Assembly: GCA_009780955.1 (NCBI GenBank)
Contig: WQZB01000013.1
Location: 1 to 64,000, forward strand
Direction of reading: 5' to 3'
Length of the DNA: 64,000 nt
From: Polyangiaceae bacterium
Lineage (GTDB): Bacteria > Myxococcota_A > Polyangia > Polyangiales > Polyangiaceae
Positions 44,139 to 53,211 of this stretch are shown here, piece by piece. Positions within the stretch are counted from its first letter, which is position 1, and every line of letters starts with the position of its first letter. The position numbers were made by a program, and so were the translations under genes. Below the pieces are notes generated by a model that was given only the letters and a program-made list of their open reading frames with translations, was not told the origin of the DNA and made no database searches.

Positions 44139-47100
44139 ATGAGCCAGGCTCGCCGTGCCATTTTTCTCTGCCCGAGTGCAGCGACTCGGCTAGAGCGAGC
44201 CTCTGAGTTTCTCCGCACGCGACCGGCCGATGCACACGTCACCGTGGTCGGCCCGTCGATGAACGCGGCAGCCGAGGTTCTACGCCAAGCGCTGACAACT
44301 TCGGAAACCCACGCCTATTTCGGTTGGCAACGCACAACGCTTGGCGTGCTTGCCGTCACGCTCGCGCGTCCGGAACTCGCTCGCCGCGGCCTCATGCCGG
44401 CAACGCCACTCGCGATCGAAGCCGTGTGCGCTCGCCTGGTGCACGAACACCGCAACGAACTAGACCGCTTCGCACCGATCGACGACATGCCAGGGCTTCC
44501 GCGCGCGCTTGCCCGCACGCTCTCTGAACTGCGCCTCGCCCGGATCGCGGAAGCCCAAGCTCCGACCGATAGCGATCTCACCCGGTTGCTTCATGCATTC
44601 GACCATGAGCTCGACAGGTTAGGCCTGGCCGATCGCGCACGCATCCTCGAGCTCGCAACAGAGGCCGTTGCGCAAAAAAACGGAGAAACGGCTCTCGGGG
44701 CGGTCCTCTTTTATGATTTGCCAATCCATTCGCGCATGGAGGCCGATTTCCTTCGCGCCATCGTAGCCGCAGCACCGGCAGCCATGGCAACGGTGCCCTT
44801 GGGCGATGAGCGCACGCTCGCATTCACGAAAGAGGCTTTCGGCCCGGCCATCGCGATCGATACGATCGATTCATTGTATGGCACAACGAATCTCGGGCGG
44901 CTACACGCAGGTCTATTTGCAGACCACACGCCGGCCTCCCCCGCATGGACCAACGAAATCACCGTGCTCTCGGCTCCAGGCGAAAGCCGCGAGGCCGTTG
45001 AAATCGCGCGCCTCGTACTCCATCACGCCAGCCTCGGCACACCGCTCGACAAGATGGCGGTGCTCATGCGCACGCCGTTGTATAGTGCACACCTCGAAGA
45101 AGCCTTTCGCCGCGCCAAAGTGCCGGCGTTCTTCGCCGAAGGCCTAAAAGTGCCTGATCCGAATGGGCGCGCCATGCTCGCACTGCTCGCGTGCGGCGCG
45201 GAGGGGCTCTCGGCGCGCAGGTTCGCCGAATACTTATCGCTTGGCTCGCTTGGCTCGCTCGGCCCCGACCATGACATCGCCGAATGGGAGCGACTCATCG
45301 CGCAGGCGTCGGTCATCGGCGGCGTCGATCGTTGGGAGCGCAGGCTCGCGGGCCTTGCCGATAAATTCACCAAAGATCTGCATGCCTACGAAGACAAGGG
45401 TGAGAGCGTTCTCGGCGACGGCGTAAGGCGCGATCTCGACGCGCTCGAAGCGCTTCGGCGCTTCGCGCTGCCACTCATCGACAAGCTCGCATCGCTGCCT
45501 GGTGGCCCCCGGTCGACGCGCGCTACGGCGAGCTGGGGCGAGTGGCTCGATTGCCTTTGCGATCTTGCCGCAAGCGGCGTGCGCGAACCCGAGCGCATCA
45601 TCGAACTATGTTCCGAGCTCCGGCCAATGGCCACGGTAAAATCTGTCGATCTCACTGAGCTGCGGCGCGTACTCGAGCCGCGCCTATCCGAACGCACTGT
45701 GCCGCAAGACGGTCATCATGACGGAAACCGCTACGGAAAGGTGTACATTGCAACCATCGATGAGGCGCGCGGCATGTCTTTCGACGTGGTCTTCGTGCCA
45801 GGTCTCGCCGAAAAAGTTTTTCCGCAGAAGGTCGTCGAAGATCCCCTCCTTCTCGACGATGCTCGCCACACGATCTCGCCCGATCTGCCAACGAACGATG
45901 ACCGAACCGAGCGCGAGCGCCTCGCGCTGCGCCTTGCCGTCGGAGCAGGAAGTAAGAAACTTGTCCTTTTGTACCCGCGCCTCGACGTCGAACAATCAAG
46001 ACCACGCACGCCATCGTTCTACGGGCTCGAAGTTCTTCGCGTTGCCGAAGGCGAGCTTCGTGGCTTCGAGCACATCACCGAAACTGCCGCCCGCCACGTC
46101 AACGCACGCATTGGTTGGCCCGCGCCAGCAAAAGCCAAAGACGCCATCGACGAAGCCGAGCACGATCTCGCGCTGCTCGATTCGATCCTCAAAAAGCCGG
46201 AAGCCGAAGGCATTGGCGAAGCGCACTACCTGCTCACCGCCAACTGTCACCTCGCGCGCGCGCTGCGCTTTCGCGGCCGGCGGTGGCTCAAACCATGGCG
46301 GGCATGCGACGGCCTCGTTGACCCAGCGAGCGAAGCCCTTGCGGCAATCCGCGAGCATGCGATGGGCCAGCGCTCGTTTTCGCCAACGGCACTGCAGAAT
46401 TTCGCGGCGTGTCCTTACCGCTTCTTCCTTTCGGCCATCCATAAGCTTGCGCCGCGAGAAGATCTTGCGCCCACCCAAGACTTGGATCCATTAGCGCGCG
46501 GATCGCTCGTTCACGAGGTGCAGTTTCTGCTGCTCACGAAGCTGCATGCCGAAAAGCTTCTGCCAGTCACGCCGGCGCGCCTCGATGCGGCGCAAGCCAT
46601 GCTCGATGTCGTATTGCGCGAAGCTTCAGCCGAAGCGAAAGACCGCCTTGCCCCGTCGATTGACCGCGTTTTTGCCGATGCCATCGACAGCATCGGAGTC
46701 GATCTGCGCGAGTGGCTAAGGCGCATGGCCGACGAGCCCGACTGGGTGCCCGCATTCTTCGAACTCTCGTTCGGCCTCAAAGACCGTCGCGATCAAGACC
46801 CCCACAGCAAACACGATCCCGCCGCGCTCGATGTCGGCATTTTGCTTCGTGGTTCGATCGATCTGGTCGAGAAACACACCAGCGGAAAGCTGCGAGCCAC
46901 GGATCACAAAACCGGCAAAGTTCGCGCGAAGCTTGGCGAAACAGTCATTGGCAAAGGCGAAGTTTTGCAGCCGGTTTTGTATGCACTCACCATCGAAAAA
47001 CTCTTTTTTAATACGAAGATCGAAGGCGGACGGCTTTATTACTGCACAACTCTTGGCGGCTTTACGAAAGTCGATATTCCTCTCACCCAAGAAGCGCGCA

Positions 47101-47291
47101 CTGCTGCCAGGCTCGTCGCGACAACCGTGGGCGACGCCATCCAAACCGGCTTTCTGCCCGCCGCGCCAGCCGAAGGCGCATGCAAGTACTGCGACTTTCG
47201 CCCCGTTTGCGGCCCCTACGAAGAGATCCGCACGCGCCGCAAAGCCCGTGAACGCATGGGGCCTCTCATGGAACTTCGCAACCACCGATGA
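44139..47291 (+). CDS. addB: AddB-like PD-(D/E)XK nuclease, recombination repair
   Basis: This is the large partner of an AddAB-type helicase-nuclease that processes double-strand breaks. From ATG 44139 (MSQARRAIFLCPSAATRLER) it has 1050 residues. The open frame extends to 44046 and has an ATG at 44103, but part of that lies in a palindrome. The N-terminal 600 residues resemble a degenerate UvrD-like helicase, with DVVFVPGLAEKVFPQKVVED. The C-terminal nuclease shows FAACPYRFFL, DPLARGSLVHEVQFLL, RATDHKTGKVR (catalytic D and K) and CKYCDFRPVCGPYEE. The spaced Cys probably form a 4Fe-4S site with the Cys of CPYRF, as in AddB. Its stop overlaps the AddA-like ATG by 4 bp. Confidence 0.85.
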   Translation: MSQARRAIFLCPSAATRLERASEFLRTRPADAHVTVVGPSMNAAAEVLRQALTTSETHAYFGWQRTTLGVLAVTLARPELARRGLMPATPLAIEAVCARLVHEHRNELDRFAPIDDMPGLPRALARTLSELRLARIAEAQAPTDSDLTRLLHAFDHELDRLGLADRARILELATEAVAQKNGETALGAVLFYDLPIHSRMEADFLRAIVAAAPAAMATVPLGDERTLAFTKEAFGPAIAIDTIDSLYGTTNLGRLHAGLFADHTPASPAWTNEITVLSAPGESREAVEIARLVLHHASLGTPLDKMAVLMRTPLYSAHLEEAFRRAKVPAFFAEGLKVPDPNGRAMLALLACGAEGLSARRFAEYLSLGSLGSLGPDHDIAEWERLIAQASVIGGVDRWERRLAGLADKFTKDLHAYEDKGESVLGDGVRRDLDALEALRRFALPLIDKLASLPGGPRSTRATASWGEWLDCLCDLAASGVREPERIIELCSELRPMATVKSVDLTELRRVLEPRLSERTVPQDGHHDGNRYGKVYIATIDEARGMSFDVVFVPGLAEKVFPQKVVEDPLLLDDARHTISPDLPTNDDRTERERLALRLAVGAGSKKLVLLYPRLDVEQSRPRTPSFYGLEVLRVAEGELRGFEHITETAARHVNARIGWPAPAKAKDAIDEAEHDLALLDSILKKPEAEGIGEAHYLLTANCHLARALRFRGRRWLKPWRACDGLVDPASEALAAIREHAMGQRSFSPTALQNFAACPYRFFLSAIHKLAPREDLAPTQDLDPLARGSLVHEVQFLLLTKLHAEKLLPVTPARLDAAQAMLDVVLREASAEAKDRLAPSIDRVFADAIDSIGVDLREWLRRMADEPDWVPAFFELSFGLKDRRDQDPHSKHDPAALDVGILLRGSIDLVEKHTSGKLRATDHKTGKVRAKLGETVIGKGEVLQPVLYALTIEKLFFNTKIEGGRLYYCTTLGGFTKVDIPLTQEARTAARLVATTVGDAIQTGFLPAAPAEGACKYCDFRPVCGPYEEIRTRRKARERMGPLMELRNHR

Positions 47292-50200
47292 ATGACACAA
47301 TGGCCCAAGCCACCCATCCGCTCATCGACCCGCTCATCGACGAGAGCGCCCGCCGTAGCATCGCTTGCGATCTCGACGCAACGCTCGTTGTCGAGGCCGC
47401 TGCGGGCACGGGCAAAACAACGGCGCTCGTTGAGCGCATCTTGTCCCTTTTGCGGTCCGGCAAGGCAACGCTCCGAAGTCTGGTCGCAGTCACTTTCACC
47501 GAGAAGGCCGCAGGCGAAATGAAGCTGCGCCTGCGCACAGAGATCGAAAAAGCCAGAAGCGCAGCAAGCCAAGGAAGCCAAACGAATGCCGAAAACGAGC
47601 GAGTGAACCTAAACCGCGCGCTTTCCGAGCTCGAGGCCGCACACATTGGCACAATACACGCATTTTGCGCTGATTTGCTTCGCGAAAGGCCTGTTGAAGC
47701 GAAAGTGGATCCGCTTTTCGAGGTCGCATCCGAAAGCGAATCTGAGCGCATTTACGGTGAGGCTTTCACGCGTTGGTTCCAAAATACATTGAAAGATCCC
47801 GGCGAGGGTGTAGCGCGCGTGCTAAGGCGCGCGAGCCGCGAGCGCGAAGACGACGGCCCCCAAAAAGCGCTCTACTTGGCCGGACTCAACATCGTTGGCC
47901 AACGCGATTTCCCAACGCCGTATACGCAACCGGCGTTCGACCGCAAAGGGGCCATCGATGCCGCCGTAGAGAGGCTTCGATCGCTTGTCGATTATGCGCC
48001 AAAGGGTTCGCCGGAAAGCTGGCTCACCCAAAGCCTGCTCGAAATAGGCCGCATCTTGTTCGAGATCGATCGTCGCCAAGGGCCGCGCGATCACGATGCA
48101 GTCGAAGCTTGGCTTCGCATGCTCGCGCGAAGCAAGTGCTGGGGCTGGAAGGGCTCTGGGCAATGGTTCAATCGCGCAGAAGGCGTCACACGCCAGAGTG
48201 TGCTCGACCTTCGTGCAGCCGTGAAAGAAGATCTCGATCGCGTGCTCGACGCAGCCGATGCCGATCTTGCGGCGCTCCTTTTCCGCGAGCTGTGGGCTGC
48301 GCCAAAAGGCGATCCGCATTTGGCGCGCGATGGCCAAAGCGGCCATGCCGAGCGTGGCATCGTGCACGCGTACGAAGAGCTCAAAGCGCGCGCGGGAAAA
48401 CTCGACTTTCTCGACCTGCTCGCACGAACGCGCGATTTGCTCGTCACAGGCAATGCTGTCCGCCGCGAGCTTCAAGCGCGCTTTACACACTTGCTCGTCG
48501 ACGAATTTCAAGACACCGATCCCCTGCAGGCCGAAATCCTCCTCTTGCTTGCCGCGAGCGATCCAAAAGCTATCGATTTTCGTCAGGTGCGCGTCGTGCC
48601 AGGCAAGCTTTTCGTCGTCGGCGATCCGAAGCAATCGATCTACCGCTTCCGGCGCGCCGATATCGCGCTCTACGAAACAATCAAAGAGCAGCTTTTGCGT
48701 GATGGCGCGAGCCTCGTGCATCTGCAAACGAGCTTCCGGAGCGCGCCGTCGATCCAACGGTTCGTCAACGCCGCGTTCGCGCCGCTCATGCAACCAAACG
48801 AGCAGCGCTCGCAGGCAGCCTACGTTCCGCTCGCGCCGTTTCGCGCCAATCCCGAAGGGCAACCAACCATAATCGCCTTGCCTGTGCCGCGCCCATACAC
48901 CGATTTCGGGCGCATCATGAATTTCAAGATTGACGAGTCTCTGCCCGATGCCGTTGGTGCATTCATCGATTGGCTCGTCACGAAAAGCGGTTGGACCGTA
49001 ACCGACCGAGGATCGACCGAGCGCGTGAAAGTCGAATCACGCCATGTGTGCCTCTTGTTCAAGCGCCTTCAAAGCTTCGGTACCGACGTGACAAGGCCCT
49101 ACGTACGCGCTCTGGAAGCGCGGCGTTTGCCGCACGTGCTCGTTGGGGGCAAAAGCTTCCACGAGCGCGAAGAAGTCATTGCCATCCGCAATGTGCTGTC
49201 GGCCATCGAGTGGCCCGACGACGCAATGAGCGTGTACGCAACACTTCATGGCCCATTTTTCGCGTTTTGCGACGATGCGCTGCTCGCGTTCAAGCACACG
49301 CAAAAACACCTTCACCCGCTGCGCGAACGAAACGATGGCGCATTGACCGATCTCACGCGCCCTGTCGCAGATGCCCTCGATGTGCTCGCGCGACTGCATG
49401 CGGGACGAAACGAAAAACGCATTGCCAACACCCTCGCGCAGTTTTTGGAAGCCACACGTGCACACGCAGGAGTAGCGATTTGGCCTACTGGCGAGCAAGC
49501 TCTCGGCAACATCCTTCGCGTGCTCGACATGGCACATCGCTTCGAGCAAAAAGGTGCAACATCGTTCCGTGGCTTCGTGACGAGCCTCGATGACGAGGCC
49601 GAGCGCGGCGGCGCCAGCGAAGCGCCGGTCGTCGAAGAAGGCACCGACGGCGTTCGCATGATGACCGTGCATCGTGCCAAAGGCCTTGAATTTCCTGTTG
49701 TGATCCTTGTCGATCCCACGGCGAACGCAACGTTCCGCGCGCAGCCCTCGCGCTACGTCGACTCTTCGCTGAAGCTATGCGCAATGCCACTTTGCGGAGC
49801 AAGCCCAAAGGATCTCACAGACCGGCGCGACGAGCTTCTTTCTGCGGATCGCGCTGAGGCCGTGCGCCTGCTCTATGTTGCGACGACACGCGCACGCGAT
49901 CTCCTCGTGGTGCCAGCTTTGGGCGACGAGCGCGACGAAGCAACCGATGGCTGGCTCGAACCGCTCACGCCAGTCCTGTACCCACAGTCGACCAAACGGC
50001 GTGCCTCGTTGCCGGCCCCGGGCTGTCCGCCCTTCGGGCAAGACACTGTCGTTGACCGACCCGAACGCGCACGGCGCAGCACGGCGCAGGCCATTAGGCC
50101 AGGGCTGCACCGACCGAGCGCGGGCCAACACAACGTTGTGTTCTGGGATCCGTTGGCCCTCAAACTTGGTGTTGAACAAGACGCGGGCTTACGCCAGCAG

Positions 50201-50896
50201 CGGGTGCTTTCGGTCGACGAAAAAGGCACCGTGGCCCAAGACGGCATCGAGCAGCATGCAGCTTGGCTGCGTGCACGAAGCGACGCCATCGCCGCGGCGT
50301 CAGCGCCGAGCATCGCGGTCTGCACCGTAACCGACATGAAAGACGAAGCCTCGGCAGACATTGCGATGCCGGTGAGCTTTCTTGCAACCGACGCATCACG
50401 CTTGGCCCGCCCGAATGGACAGCGTTTTGGAACTCTGGTTCACGCCATGCTCGCGACCGTTGCGCTCGACACGGATGTGCAATCGATTGCTGACGCCGCG
50501 CGCATTCAGGGCTGCATCGTGGGCGCATCCGGCGAGGAAATGAACGCGGCGCGCAGTGCAGTGGCAAGCGCGCTCGAGCATCCGATCTTCGCCCGAGCAC
50601 GCAGCGCAAGACGCGTTGAGCGCGAAGCGTCGGTGATGATGCGCAGCGAAGATGGCACTATCGTTGAAGGCGTGGTCGATCTCGCGTTCGCCGAGGCGGG
50701 CGAGGCGGGCGAGGCGGGCGAGGCGGGCGAGACTGGTAATACGGATCCGCCAAACTGGGTAGTCGTTGACTTCAAAACCGACCCAGACATTACCGCGCGC
50801 AAAGATTCGTACATCAAGCAAGTCAATGCCTACGCACGCGCCGTCGCGATGGCCACGGGCACCAAACGCGTTACTGCCATCATCTTGTCGGTATGA
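47288..50896 (+). CDS. addA: AddA-like UvrD-family helicase-nuclease
   Basis: The 1202-residue superfamily 1A helicase has EAAAGTGKTTALVERIL (motif I), VAVTFTEKAAGEMKLRL, LLVDEFQDTDPLQAEILLLL (motif II), FVVGDPKQSIYRFRRADIAL (motif III), MMTVHRAKGLEFPVVILVDP (motif V) and LLYVATTRARDLLVVP (motif VI). The C-terminal PD-(D/E)XK nuclease has GQRFGTLVHAML and WVVVDFKTDPD. An unusual GEA tandem run, GEAGEAGEAGE (about 50698-50730), sits just ahead of the nuclease motif. It is coupled to addB before and to the M3 peptidase after by ATGA overlaps. Confidence 0.92.
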   Translation: MNDTMAQATHPLIDPLIDESARRSIACDLDATLVVEAAAGTGKTTALVERILSLLRSGKATLRSLVAVTFTEKAAGEMKLRLRTEIEKARSAASQGSQTNAENERVNLNRALSELEAAHIGTIHAFCADLLRERPVEAKVDPLFEVASESESERIYGEAFTRWFQNTLKDPGEGVARVLRRASREREDDGPQKALYLAGLNIVGQRDFPTPYTQPAFDRKGAIDAAVERLRSLVDYAPKGSPESWLTQSLLEIGRILFEIDRRQGPRDHDAVEAWLRMLARSKCWGWKGSGQWFNRAEGVTRQSVLDLRAAVKEDLDRVLDAADADLAALLFRELWAAPKGDPHLARDGQSGHAERGIVHAYEELKARAGKLDFLDLLARTRDLLVTGNAVRRELQARFTHLLVDEFQDTDPLQAEILLLLAASDPKAIDFRQVRVVPGKLFVVGDPKQSIYRFRRADIALYETIKEQLLRDGASLVHLQTSFRSAPSIQRFVNAAFAPLMQPNEQRSQAAYVPLAPFRANPEGQPTIIALPVPRPYTDFGRIMNFKIDESLPDAVGAFIDWLVTKSGWTVTDRGSTERVKVESRHVCLLFKRLQSFGTDVTRPYVRALEARRLPHVLVGGKSFHEREEVIAIRNVLSAIEWPDDAMSVYATLHGPFFAFCDDALLAFKHTQKHLHPLRERNDGALTDLTRPVADALDVLARLHAGRNEKRIANTLAQFLEATRAHAGVAIWPTGEQALGNILRVLDMAHRFEQKGATSFRGFVTSLDDEAERGGASEAPVVEEGTDGVRMMTVHRAKGLEFPVVILVDPTANATFRAQPSRYVDSSLKLCAMPLCGASPKDLTDRRDELLSADRAEAVRLLYVATTRARDLLVVPALGDERDEATDGWLEPLTPVLYPQSTKRRASLPAPGCPPFGQDTVVDRPERARRSTAQAIRPGLHRPSAGQHNVVFWDPLALKLGVEQDAGLRQQRVLSVDEKGTVAQDGIEQHAAWLRARSDAIAAASAPSIAVCTVTDMKDEASADIAMPVSFLATDASRLARPNGQRFGTLVHAMLATVALDTDVQSIADAARIQGCIVGASGEEMNAARSAVASALEHPIFARARSARRVEREASVMMRSEDGTIVEGVVDLAFAEAGEAGEAGEAGETGNTDPPNWVVVDFKTDPDITARKDSYIKQVNAYARAVAMATGTKRVTAIILSV

Positions 50897-53022
50897 AAAA
50901 ATTGATTTTACTCCTCCTGGTTACCGTAGCCGCGTGCACCGCGTGCCATGGCGAAGCGCAAGTGCCCACGCATGCCGCGGCCAATGCCGGCGCCACCGAC
51001 ACCGATAGCGCTGCCCCGCCAAGTGCTCGTGTGGCCATGGCTCTGGCGCCGCTCGATGTCGATCCGGTTGCCGTCGGCCTTGCCGGCATCGAGCATCTCT
51101 GCGACGCAAGCCTCGCACGCGCGGAAAGCTTGCTTGCCGGCATTCGAGCGATGACATCAAAGCCCGACGCGGAGCTCACCTGGGAGACCACGCTCGGCAA
51201 ATTCGATTACGCAAAGGCAGCGCTGGGCAACGCCGGTGACTTCCCTGCCCTCATGGCCGTCGCACACCCCGACGCAGCCGTCCGGCAAAGTGCCAAAGCC
51301 TGCGAGCCGAAGATCGACGCATTCGAAACAAGCATGTGGCTCGACGAGGCGCTCGCGAATGTCGTCAAACGCTATGCTGCAAAGAGCGAGCCGCTCAGCA
51401 CGCCGAAAAAACGCTTTTTGGAGCGCGTTTTGCGCGAGTTCCGACGCAACGGTTTGGAGCTCGACGAAAAGGGACGAGCGCGTCTGCGCGAGTTGAACGA
51501 AGAGCTCACGAAACTCGGGCAAGACTTCGAGGCCAACGTGGCCGCCTCACGCCTCATTGTGGAAGCGTTGCCGAACGAGCTCGTGGGCTTGCCAAACGAG
51601 TGGCTTGCCGCGCATAAGCCAGGGGCCAACGGCAAAATTGAAATATCCACGGATTATCCGGATTACTTTCCGGTCATCACGTATGCCAAAAACCGAAAGC
51701 TGGCACTTCGACTTTTCAAGCAATTCGAGAACCGCGCGGCCGACAAGAACGTCGACATCATTGAAAAAATCCTCGTTTTGCGAAGCGAAAAGGCAAAGCT
51801 TCTCGGCTATCCAACGTGGGCCGATTACGTGCTGCAAGAGCGTATGGCGAAAAGTCCAAAAGCCGTCGCCGAATTCCTCGAAGGGTTGCGCAAGCACCTC
51901 GCGAAAAAGTCAGAAGCCGAACTCAAAGAATTCCGCGCCATGCACGTTTTGCTCGGCGGGAAGAGAAACGACGTATTGCCGCCATCCGAGCGCCTCTATC
52001 TCGAAGACCAAGTGCGGCAAGCGAAGTACGGTGTCGATTCGAAAGAGATCAGCCAATATTTCGAAGTCAGTCGAGTCAAAAAAGGCCTTCTCGAAATCAC
52101 CTCAAAAATGTTTGGCATCCAATTCCGGCCGGCACCTTCGCTACCAACCTGGCACCCGGACGTCGAGGCCATGGAGGTAACCGACGCAAACAACCAGCTG
52201 CTTGGGCGTTTCTACTTCGACCTTTACCCGCGTGAAGGCAAATACAAGCATGCGGCTGTTTTTGGCATTCGCGACACGGTAAAAATGTCCGACGGCTCGC
52301 GTCTTTTTCCTATTGCGGCCATCGAGTGTAACTTCCCCAAGCCTGGCGGCGCTGCGCCGGCGCTCATGACCCACCACGATGCGGTCACGTTCTTTCACGA
52401 ATTCGGCCACGTTTTGCATCACGTGCTCAGCACGTCGGAGCTATCAACCTTTGCGGGCACGAACGTCGCACGCGACTTCGTTGAATCGCCATCGCAGTTG
52501 CTTGAAGAGTGGGCATGGTCGAAAGAGGTGCTCGATCTCTTTGCACGGCACTATGAATCTGGCAAAGCCATGCCCGAAAAGCTCTATGCATCGCTCGTGC
52601 GCTCGCGCAGCTTTGGTCGCGCGCTAGCAACGGAGCGGCAGCTTTTCCTCGCTGCACTCGATCAGGCCTACCACACGCGCCAGCCTCAAAATGGCAAAAG
52701 CATTGACAGCACTCGAGTGCTCGCTGAAATCAACAATGCTTACACCGCATTCCAATACGTGGAAGGGACCCACTTTCAGGCAAGCTTCGGTCATCTCATT
52801 GGCTACGACGCTGGCTACTATGGGTATCAGTGGGCGCTCTCCATCGCGCAAGATCTCTTCACGCGATTCAAAAAAGAAGGCATGATGAATTCGAAAACAG
52901 CCGCCGAATTCCGTGCCGCAGTGCTCGAGCCAGGCGGCTCGGACGACGAGTCGAAGCTCGTAGAGCACTTCCTCGGCCGCCCACCCAACGACGCGGCCTA
53001 CAAAGCTTTTTTGCTCGAGTAG
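50893..53022 (+). CDS. M3-family oligopeptidase, predicted lipoprotein
   Basis: The 709-residue zinc peptidase of the thimet oligopeptidase/OpdA type has the HExxH motif in TFFHEFGHVLHHVLS. Typical M3 stretches are FVESPSQLLEEWAWSKEVL, TGVNV-like DYPDYFPVITYAKN and YDAGYYGYQWALSIAQDLF. The N-terminus MKKLILLLLVTVAACTACHG carries a lipobox, so it is probably anchored in the periplasm; most M3 enzymes are cytosolic. It overlaps addA by 4 bp, but a functional link is not apparent. Its stop TAG lies in a GTAGGGGCG repeat. Confidence 0.9.
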   Translation: MKKLILLLLVTVAACTACHGEAQVPTHAAANAGATDTDSAAPPSARVAMALAPLDVDPVAVGLAGIEHLCDASLARAESLLAGIRAMTSKPDAELTWETTLGKFDYAKAALGNAGDFPALMAVAHPDAAVRQSAKACEPKIDAFETSMWLDEALANVVKRYAAKSEPLSTPKKRFLERVLREFRRNGLELDEKGRARLRELNEELTKLGQDFEANVAASRLIVEALPNELVGLPNEWLAAHKPGANGKIEISTDYPDYFPVITYAKNRKLALRLFKQFENRAADKNVDIIEKILVLRSEKAKLLGYPTWADYVLQERMAKSPKAVAEFLEGLRKHLAKKSEAELKEFRAMHVLLGGKRNDVLPPSERLYLEDQVRQAKYGVDSKEISQYFEVSRVKKGLLEITSKMFGIQFRPAPSLPTWHPDVEAMEVTDANNQLLGRFYFDLYPREGKYKHAAVFGIRDTVKMSDGSRLFPIAAIECNFPKPGGAAPALMTHHDAVTFFHEFGHVLHHVLSTSELSTFAGTNVARDFVESPSQLLEEWAWSKEVLDLFARHYESGKAMPEKLYASLVRSRSFGRALATERQLFLAALDQAYHTRQPQNGKSIDSTRVLAEINNAYTAFQYVEGTHFQASFGHLIGYDAGYYGYQWALSIAQDLFTRFKKEGMMNSKTAAEFRAAVLEPGGSDDESKLVEHFLGRPPNDAAYKAFLLE

Positions 53023-53046
53023 GGGCGCAGCATGCTGCGCCCCTAC
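53019..53046. repeat. GTAGGGGCG palindromic repeat, copy 5 (short form)
   Basis: GTAGGGGCGCAGCA / TGCTGCGCCCCTAC is a perfect 28-bp palindrome, nearly the same as copy 2. Its first TAG is the stop codon of the M3 peptidase. Confidence 0.9.
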
Positions 53047-53068
53047 TGCGCACCGCCCGCTAGTCTCA

Positions 53069-53211
53069 GAGCATGTTTACCAGCCTGCTGCGCGAATCGA
53101 TGCGTCGGTTGGGCGCTGCGGTGCCTGCGCACGTACCACAACGTACGCTTACGCGGGCTCCTCGCGTCCGCCCTAGCCTCAATTCGCTCGCGACGGCTGG
53201 TAAACATGCTC
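53069..53211. mobile_element. MITE-like element, 143 bp with 17-bp terminal inverted repeats
   Basis: GAGCATGTTTACCAGCC at 53069-53085 is mirrored exactly by GGCTGGTAAACATGCTC at 53195-53211. The interior carries, in inverse orientation, the 47-bp block also found inside B1 (around cgtaccacaacgtacg). No transposase is coded. It abuts the stop codon of the PhoH-like gene at 53212. Confidence 0.8.
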
